Source: Hypericum androsaemum (taxonomy: Eukaryota; Streptophyta; Magnoliopsida; Malpighiales; Hypericaceae). Taken from it: 64,000 nucleotides of DNA. The position numbers and the translations under genes were made by a program. Location: contig OZ023198.1 of assembly GCA_963995505.1 (NCBI GenBank), positions 1,178,001 to 1,242,000 on the forward strand, in the 5' to 3' direction. The notes below the pieces were generated by a model, which was not told where the DNA came from, ran no database searches, and was given only the letters and a program-made list of their open reading frames with translations. Below, piece by piece: positions 57,139 through 64,000 of this stretch; position 1 is the stretch's first letter, and each line of letters begins with the position of its first letter.

Positions 57139-57236
57139 TGTGTACCATAAAAGAAGGTGCACCTTTTTGATATGGATAGTAAAAATCAAATCACTTAAGC
57201 GTTTCAGACAGAACAGATCATTAACGGGGTATCACA

Positions 57237-58027
57237 GTTAGTCACCGTAGAAAATACCTCAAGTCAATCTTTTAATTTATGTTCTTTTTCCTGCGTTTCT
57301 TTGTTTACGTCTTTGCTTGGTTCTTTTCTGTTTGTTTTTTATCTTGCTTATCTTTTGTTTTGATCACCTTCGCCTTGGTATTATGGTTTTACTGATGTCT
57401 CTGTTTGTAATGTTTGCCAGATCTATGCCTGATCTACATCTGTTTAGTGTCATTTTCGGGTTTAGCCTTTTGTTGTGTGTCTTTTCCTTTGATCGACATA
57501 GACTTCATCTGAGATCCGAGCGGATCTTGATATCTCTCCTGTTGATTCAGGTGGATAAACTTGTCTCTATTTAATTCGTTCGATTTTGGTTCTCATTTGC
57601 GTACATTTTGTATGCATTCAAATACCTACTAGATCCCATCTTGGATGTTATATTGTGGTTATTAGACGTTAATTATCTCGGCAGTTGTCCGCTTTGATCG
57701 TTAGTTCTTGTAGTTTAACGTTCGCCCTTCGCTTCCACCCACGCCACTCTGTGGTCTTCGGTTTGGTATCTATTTTTCGTTCGGTATCTTTGTCTGTTGT
57801 CTATATTCTTCATATGTTAATATTGTAATTCTTTATATTAATATTCGACTTCGCACAACCATTCTCTAAAAAAAATAACAAACAAAATAGGACAATCTAT
57901 TGCGTGAATTAGAGTTACAAAGCACAAACAAAGAAACATGACACAAACAGAGAAGCATGACAGCTCTTCTAACTTTGATTTAGTCATGGTATCCATATGC
58001 TGTCAACCATTATTGACACTTATTTAG
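57237..58027. other. T-rich intergenic DNA, nothing identified
   Basis: This is a T-rich, low-complexity region (57240-57360) followed by mixed sequence. One 85-codon frame (57317-57574) has a hydrophobic, biased composition and no recognisable domain. Confidence 0.4.
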
Positions 58028-58147
58028 TGATGACTTTTATAATAATATTTTTTAGAAATTTGTGCCCTTTTTTTTAAGTGAATCTAATGATGACTTCTAC
58101 AATAATATTTTTTACAAGTTTGTGTCCCATTTTTTTAAAAATGAATC
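58028..58147. repeat. 60-bp tandem duplication
   Basis: Copies at 58028-58087 and 58088-58147 share tgatgactt-ta-aataatattttt and tttgtg-cc. An inverted copy of this part exists near 60545-60640. Confidence 0.75.
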
Positions 58148-58307
58148 TGAGCCTATTATCTTTTAGACTACTCTAAGACAAGATATTAGAGTTTGTTACG
58201 TGAATAGAAGGGTGCATGGCAAAAATCAAACAAACAAATAACATACTAGTAAGAAATAGTGTACTCCCTTCTAAAAAAAATAGTGCACTCGTTCCAATAA
58301 ATTGATA

Positions 58308-59673
58308 TTATTGAAAAAACAAATTACTTTCTGTTTTCTCGGATTTGGTAATATCGCCCTTCGCGTCTCTCATTTTTAAAAAACAATTTTTTCATCTTCC
58401 ATGTTTGGTTTTATAATACTCTCAGGTTTCTTTATCGAAATATGCAATTTTTTCTGGCGAATTCCCACTTCAAAAGCCACAAATACCCCTCCCACTTAAA
58501 AACATAAAAATCATCTTTCCTTCTCCCTTGGCCTTCTTCCTCTCACCTTCAACCAAAATCTAAATTGAATAAAAATTCAAAACCGAAATTTGAAAACTCC
58601 AAATTAATTAGACAGAATTATTACTTAAAATCTCTAATTTTGAAAACTCGAAATCAATTAGAGAGAACTAGGGTTTTCAAAATCCAAATCAATCTGCACA
58701 TTATGTTGGGGCTTATCTTGAATTAATCACTTGTGCGCTTCTGCTTTCCTCGGACGAGAGAGCAGTCAGATGAGGCAGTGGTGGTACATGTCATCGGGAT
58801 AGAATCAGACAAGTTATCGATGCTGACTCGTTCTCGTCTCAGGACTGGGTTAATTGTTTTGTATGATTTCAAAATTCTATTCTCAATCGACAAAAAAAAA
58901 TTTCTTCTCACTCCCTACATCATCCAGAAGACCGAAGAAGAAGAAACTGACTATGAGTTGGCACTCCAAACCAAAATAAGACACAGAACGCAGTTTTGTG
59001 TTTGAACCAAAACTAAAAATGGATTGGCAGATTAATTTAATTTTTAAAGTTCTGAAATTTATTTTAAAAAATGGATTGGCAGCGGTTTGAATGTTACATA
59101 CTAAAGTAGGCCGGCCAAGCAGAAAGACGCAACCCAATTAGTTAGTTTTTTTGGGGTGATAAATTAGTTAGTTAAGTGGTATAGGAATTCAACAATAGGT
59201 GAGAGTGAAAGTGATGCTGATCTGGGCATCATACATGACAATAGCTAAAGGCCCTCAACATAATGTTTAGATTGATTACTAGTAAAAAAAATGTTTAGAT
59301 TGATTTGGATTTTGAAACCTCTATTTCTCTCTTCAATTGATTCTCTATAATCGATTTGGAGTTTTCCAAATTCTGTTTTGGATTTTTGATTCAATTTGGA
59401 GTTGGTTGAGGGTGGGAGGAAACGGATGAAGTGGGGAGGAAGAAGGTGTAAGGAGAGGAAAAGAGAGATTTTTAATATTTTTTTTAAGTGGAGGCACATT
59501 TTCTTCTTTTCAAGTGGGGATTTGGCAGAAAAAATCACATATTTTGATAACAAGATCCGAGAGTATAGTAAAACCAAACACGGAGGATGAAAAAATTATT
59601 TAAAAAAAATGAAGGACGCGAGCCCGATATTATCAAACCCCAAACATCTAAAAGTAATTTACCCTTATTTAAA
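58308..59673. mobile_element. Mutator-like element, third copy of the TIR family
   Basis: The element spans 58317-59664. Target-site duplications TTATTGAAA (58308-58316) and TTATTTAAA (59665-59673) differ at one base. The uninterrupted sequence ttatttaaa exists at about 61161 in the paralogous segment. Long inverted termini of 170-350 bp occur, with ctggcgaattcccact-type sequence near 58460 inverted near 59520. The right terminus ends aaagtaatttaccc, like the ends of the MULEs at 10-12.7 kb. No transposase was recognised inside. Confidence 0.8.
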
Positions 59674-59837
59674 CCAACCAAGCCGTACTATAGTAGGAGT
59701 AGTGTAAATTTTTTAGGGAAAGGATTAGTTTTTAGGGAAAGGATTAGTGTAAACTTCAATTACTATAGATGGCGGTAAGTAGTTGAATCAATCCTAGCTT
59801 TAATAAAATCGTTGAATCCAAATAGCAAAATGATTGT

Positions 59838-60005
59838 GAGATTGAAAGGGCTTTTGCAGGACTAAAGGAAGAAGAATTGAAGATCTAAGAAAGATAATTG
59901 TTGAGACAGATTTGCAAGTAGTTATGGAATGTCTTATTGAGAGCATAGCTAAGGAGCATCCGCTATCGTCACTCGTGAGTAACTGCAATGAACCTCATTT
60001 TTCAT
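59838..60005 (+). pseudogene. RNase H-like (RVT_3) domain fragment, copy A
   Basis: The segments EIERAFAGLKEEELKI and, after a stop and frameshift, IVETDLQVVMECLIESIAKE and HPLSSLVSNCN resemble the plant RNase H-like domain of non-LTR retrotransposons and related proteins (core VETD, then HPL-L). It is broken and short. The second copy at 61292-61571 preserves the following part of the domain, which supports the assignment. Confidence 0.5.
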
Positions 60006-60034
60006 GACTGACTAATCGAGATATAACACTGGTA

Positions 60035-60386
60035 AGTTTTCAAAATTAGGGTTATTCAAGTTTTGATTCTCTCTAATTGATGTGGAGTTGTCAAAATTCG
60101 GTTTTGGATTTTTGATTCAATTTAGATTTTGGTTGAAGATGGGAAGAAGAAGATGAAGTGGGAGGAAGAAAGTGAAGGAGAAAGAAAGATGATTTTTTAT
60201 TTTTAAGTGGGAAGGACATTTATGTCTTTTTAAGTGGGTGTTCGCCAAAAAAAGCACATATTTCAGCAACAGGACCCTAGAGTATAATAAAACCAAACAC
60301 AGAGAATGAAAAAAATTATTTTTCAAAAAATAAGAAATGCGAACAACGATATTACCAAACTCGAGAAATTCGAGAATAATTTACCC
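60035..60386. mobile_element. Solo terminal fragment of the same MULE family
   Basis: About 350 bp resemble the right terminus of the 58317-59664 element, including gttttggatttttgattcaa, gaagatgggaagaag, aagtgggtgttcgcc and the final gaataatttaccc. Beyond it (60387 onward) comes tttaaataa plus an inverted copy of 58088-58312. This piece therefore belongs to an inverted duplication of the left boundary of that MULE. Confidence 0.7.
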
Positions 60387-60640
60387 TTTAAATAATATCA
60401 ATTTATTGGGACCAATGCACTACTTTTTTTTAGAAGGGAGTACACTACTTTCTTACTAGTATGTTATTTCTTTGTTTGATTTTTGCCATGCATCTCTCTA
60501 TAATCACGTAATAAACTCTATTATCTTGTCTCAGAGTTGGTGTAAATGGTAATACACTTAGGTTCATTTAAAAAAAAAATTGGACACAAACTTGTAAAAA
60601 ATATTATTGTAAAAATCATCACTATACTTATTTTCACTGC
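60387..60640. repeat. Inverted copy of the 58.0-58.3 kb segment
   Basis: It reads, in inverse orientation, the same blocks found at 58060-58312 (caataaattgatattatt, gtactcccttct-aaaaaa-tagtg, catactagtaag, tgccatgca, gacaagat). With 60035-60386 it forms the right arm of a foldback of about 600 bp per arm. Confidence 0.8.
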
Positions 60641-61019
60641 CCAAAAAATCTCAACAGTTCAGAAATCTTAGTAATTATCTCTCTTTTTCTGAGTTCCTTC
60701 CCCTACACAAAATCACAAGAATTCCAGACCAGCTACAACCGGATCCAATCTAAAAAATTAACACCGGAACTAGTGCTAACAATCACAACGCAGCCAACGA
60801 AATGATGTCCCACGATTCAATCTAAAAGTCATCACTAGTACCCCTCGAATCATATTTATTAGTGGTACTAAAATTCCACTAAGTGCGCCCAAAAAAAAAT
60901 CTCAACAAATAAAAGGAATTAAATGGCGGGTCATGAATTGTTGACAAATATAGTTTTGCGATGGAAATTCAGATTTTATTTAGATTTTAAATAAAAGTTT
61001 ATTACTATTTGCACCAATT

Positions 61020-61490
61020 CTACTCCTCTGAGACAAGATATTAGAGTTTATTACGTGATCAGAGACGTGCATGGCAAAAAGCAAACAAAGAAATAACATA
61101 CTAGTAAGAGAGTAGTGTACTCCTTTTCAAAAAAAGTAGTGTACTTGTCCCAATAAATAGATATTATTTAAACCAGCCAACACGTACTATAGCAGGAGTA
61201 GTGTAAACTTCAATTGCTATAGATGGCGGCAAGTCGTTGAATCCACCCTAGCCTTAATAAAATTGTTGAATCCAAATGGCAAACTGATTGTGAGATTGAA
61301 AGGGCCTTGGCAGGACTAAAGGAAGAAGAAATGAAGATTTAGAATAATTGTCGAGAAAGATTCGTAAATTTTTACAAAGTGTCTAACCGAAGGCATAACT
61401 AAGGAATATCCGCTATCGTCACTCGTAAATAACCACTAAAACCTCATTCGTCGTGACTGGTAAATTGAGATGCAACACTCGTATTGTGAG
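61020..61490. repeat. Duplicated unit, copy B (no MULE)
   Basis: This is the direct, uninterrupted copy of the unit described at 58166-60053. It retains the unoccupied insertion site (gatattatttaaaccag). Confidence 0.85.
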
Positions 61491-61571
61491 AGCAACAAAG
61501 TAGCCAACCTTTTGTCCAATCTTGCTCTATATTTTTCCTCTGGGATTGCACGTACCGGAAAGTCCACATAA
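61292..61571 (+). pseudogene. RNase H-like (RVT_3) domain fragment, copy B
   Basis: The frame starts EIERALAGLKEEEMKI and continues after disruptions with IVEKDS and YPLSSLVNN. It ends with CESNKVANLLSNLALYFSSG, matching the characteristic R-E-(A/S)-N-x-V-A-x-x-L-x-x-L end of the plant RNase H-like domain. Stops and shifts make it a pseudogene. The source could be a LINE or a host RNase H-like gene. Confidence 0.55.
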
Positions 61572-63286
61572 GGAATGTATTCCCCTTCTTGAACAGGATT
61601 GTGTTGGAGTGGTAACCTCCCGTTTCATACCGATATAACTTGCTGTCTATTTATTAATAAAGGAGTCGGATGCCACTCACTAATCGCACAATTTTTTTTT
61701 TACAATATATGGCCGCGAGAAACAACACTCGCAACTTACAATTAATTTTTTTATATTTTTAAGTTTCTCACGTTTCTCCCCGTTCCCACTCTCACGCAAC
61801 GCAAAGTAAAAAGCTACCAACATCATGATATTTGATGGACTTAGTTGGCGCAGAGTACCAATTCATAAACATCATAATCACAAACTTCACGTGCCAAAAA
61901 TTGCTCGATCTAAATTCATTTAAGAATTTTTTTAGTTCAATTCTGTACGTAAAAAATATTGCTGAGAGACTCACCCGAAATAGGGTCATACCATATTCTA
62001 CTCTGAATGTTAATACTAAAAAACTTCTACGTGCCGAGGGGTGTATAAGTCAATTATTCCAATTAAGGAGGAGCGTAAAAGTTAAAATATCGGTAGAATA
62101 TGTGTATGATTTATAAGGATTATATGTATACCTTAGTTTTAAGAACTGGACTCATACGATTCTGTAAACTTTTTGTTAGGAGATTCACACTCTGACGCTC
62201 AAGGTTTTCAAAGAGTGGTTTTTCAAAAAGGTTTACAAAGAGTGCATGGTCTGATCCTTAATGTTTTAGTTTCCGATAACTTTTACATATACAATTCAAA
62301 TATATTAAAAAAATTCATCCGTTACACATCAACATTCAATAATATTTTTAAGTCACATCAAATTTTGTAATTTAAGTTAAATAGTATAAGATTCATAGTA
62401 CTCTCAATTCTAAGTACATCAAGAATTGACAAAAAAATAGAAAAATAAGTTCGTGGTGTATCATCTCGTTCTATAAAAAATATATATGAATATGTGAAGT
62501 TACTCATGAGATATTTGGTATATCAATAAAAAAATTAGTATTATATTTAACTCGAATTTCAATAGTCAATATATAACTATGGATAAAAGTGTCAAACTAG
62601 GCCAAAGTCCAAAGTACGTTAAAAAAGGTAGAGTCCTATGCTACACCCCACGTCTAAAATTGGATGCATGCACATATCATACCTTAGTTATAGTTAAAGT
62701 CAACAAATCATAATTTCACGAGATACCGGTAGAATATGAACCACGAAGTATGTATTTTTGTGCTCCCTAATAAAAGAGGTAAAACTGTTTGCTTATCTTA
62801 AATAAATGTTATTGATTTGGCGTTTTTGGCAGGTTTAGTATTTTTAATGAGAAAAGTAAGGTGGCAGGCAGCAATTATCAAAAAATACAGAAATTGACAA
62901 GTTTGTTGGAGCTGGTATAATGCACCACACCCCACCCGTTTCGATAATGAGCTGGGCTAGACAATGAAAAGAGGATATTTTTTGTTAGTTAAGAGGGGCT
63001 AGGCCCGTGGGTGGATTTTATTAAAGATAACGTAGTTAAGTGCAACCGATCGTGGGAACACTACAATTATTTATAAGTAGATTTGTTTTATATGTATTGT
63101 AAATAATATATACATGTCATGGGTTCTCACAATTGTCTTTGCATACTTTTTTTCGGGTAAATGAGTACAGTAGTATATTAGTACCTTGTATATTTACAAA
63201 CCCCGTATCAAGAACGGCAGCAAAAAATCACAGGGGAACTCCTACTTTAAGCTGTACATGTTAAATATTTACAGCTATACAAAATC
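61572..63286. other. AT-rich intergenic DNA, nothing recognised
   Basis: No convincing reading frame, repeat or retroelement signal was found in this stretch. Confidence 0.45.
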
Positions 63287-64000
63287 TGTCATGACCCAAA
63301 TTCGTGGTCGGTGACCGGCGCTAGATCATGTCAAACTTAATATAATAAACCACAACCTAGCAAACCTCAAATCATAATACATCATTCTTATTATCAGGAT
63401 TGTCAAAATATTTTTTTTTCACAACATTGTTTCTTCAAACAAACATATTTATCATGTCCAAAACCTGGTAGGCATTGTAGTACACATCTCCAACGTCATA
63501 TCATCAAACTCATCCTTTTAAAAAAATAAACACAAATTTACACATATATTACATATTAACATTAATCTAAGGTCATCCGTCAAAGACCAACAAATATGTA
63601 CAATGGAATGACCTAGATCACAAAAGAGAAAGACCATCTGGAGACATTCAAATGTAGCCCGAGATGGAAGGCAACGGGCTGAACTCAGATGGAAAAGATT
63701 TTCCAGATGCAAACCACAGCTCAAATCTCTTCACCTGTAGATCGAAGTAAGGGATAATTGCTTTGAAATACTTAGTAAATAAATATTATAAGTAACATGT
63801 ATTTAACCAACCAGTCGTTCCCATCAAACCCAACTAAATACTAACAAACAACTAAGACAACAAAAGACTACTTCACAGACAAGGTCATCAAAGAATTCAC
63901 GTATCACACGTATTCAGAATTTCAGATAGACTTTCACAGAATATATAACACAGTTCGGATGAACTTTAGATAGGTCTAGATAGTGTCACTCCCACACCGA
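63287..64000. repeat. Possible LTR sequence running off the window
   Basis: The segment begins tgtcatgacccaaattcgtg followed by gtcggtgaccggcgctaga. This type of start (TGTCA(C/T)GACCC) is common in LTRs of plant Ty3/Gypsy elements. The window ends before a partner LTR or coding region can be seen, so the call is tentative. Confidence 0.3.

Larger units (their letters stand above)
56492..57236 (-). mobile_element. Cassandra-type TRIM with 5S-like LTRs
   Basis: Two 260-bp LTRs (56630-56889 and 56977-57236) flank an 87-bp internal region. A third, mostly deleted LTR piece (56492-56540) and another internal copy (56541-56629) precede them. On the minus strand each LTR is followed by an initiator tRNA-Met primer-binding site (+ strand gctctgatatca at 56616-56627 and gctctgatacta at 56963-56974). 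Each complete LTR contains a stretch matching the 3' part of plant 5S rRNA, including the internal RNA polymerase III promoter. That is the defining mark of Cassandra. There is no coding capacity. Confidence 0.9.
58166..60053. repeat. Duplicated unit, copy A (interrupted by a MULE)
   Basis: The flanks 58166-58316 and 59665-60053 together correspond to one continuous segment at 61026-61480. Shared blocks include gacaagatattagagttt, catactagtaag, tccaataaat-gatattatt, gtactatag-aggagtagtgtaa, ctatagatggcgg and gaaaggg-cttgcaggactaaagg. The MULE 58317-59664 sits between the two halves. Confidence 0.85.

Noticed and set aside
57317..57574. 85-codon hydrophobic plus-strand frame
   Set aside because: It lies in T-rich DNA that yields Leu/Phe codons by composition, and no family or transmembrane topology is convincing.

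Overview
This window is nuclear DNA from a flowering plant, most likely a eudicot. Genes have GT-AG introns, intergenic DNA is AT-rich, and the repeats are plant-type: Copia retrotransposons, a Cassandra TRIM carrying 5S-like LTRs, Mutator-like elements and SINEs. All orthology statements rest on motif recognition from memory, because no search could be run.

Six host genes are supported. On the + strand, from left to right, they are a STICHEL-like AAA protein (18102-21891, 7 coding exons), an EMB1006-like chloroplast PPR protein (22949-24741, 2 exons), an MA3-domain translation regulator of the MRF/ECIP1 family (28613-31455, 3 exons), a small membrane-anchored methyltransferase-like protein (34720-35469, one exon) and an APE1L-type AP endonuclease (36590-40571, 9 exons). 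A chalcone-synthase-like type III polyketide synthase lies on the - strand (54582-53327, 2 exons). Every spliced model stays in frame and totals a multiple of three: 997, 570, 719, 249, 364 and 391 aa. The genes do not form a pathway. The order STICHEL-like, MRF, methyltransferase, APE1L recalls two Arabidopsis segments (near At4g24790-24805 and At3g48390-48425), so this is probably an ancestral collinear block.

The rest is transposon-rich. From the left there is a 215-bp tandem duplication (2.2-2.7 kb), a small TRIM (3.09-3.57 kb), a decayed Copia element with intact LTRs and target-site duplication (3911-9724), and a nested pair of Pack-MULE-like elements with perfect 9-bp duplications (10012-12751, interrupted by 10480-11696). 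These two appear to carry fragments of ATG7, an ABCG7-like transporter and perhaps an ARM/U-box gene. A Copia remnant follows (13.5-13.9 kb). TRIM and SINE insertions occur at 16.6, 22.3, 22.7, 32.3 and 37.6 kb. A second Copia element lies at 41712-46677. A MULE at 47570-52338 carries a plant mobile domain gene fused tail-to-tail to half of a MURA transposase.

The right-hand end holds the polyketide synthase gene, the Cassandra TRIM (56.5-57.2 kb) and a 3.5-kb complex (58.0-61.6 kb). That complex has duplicated and inverted segments, a MULE, that MULE's empty site, and two RNase H-like fragments. It ends with a possible LTR edge at 63.3 kb. No tRNA gene, rRNA gene or CRISPR array was seen.
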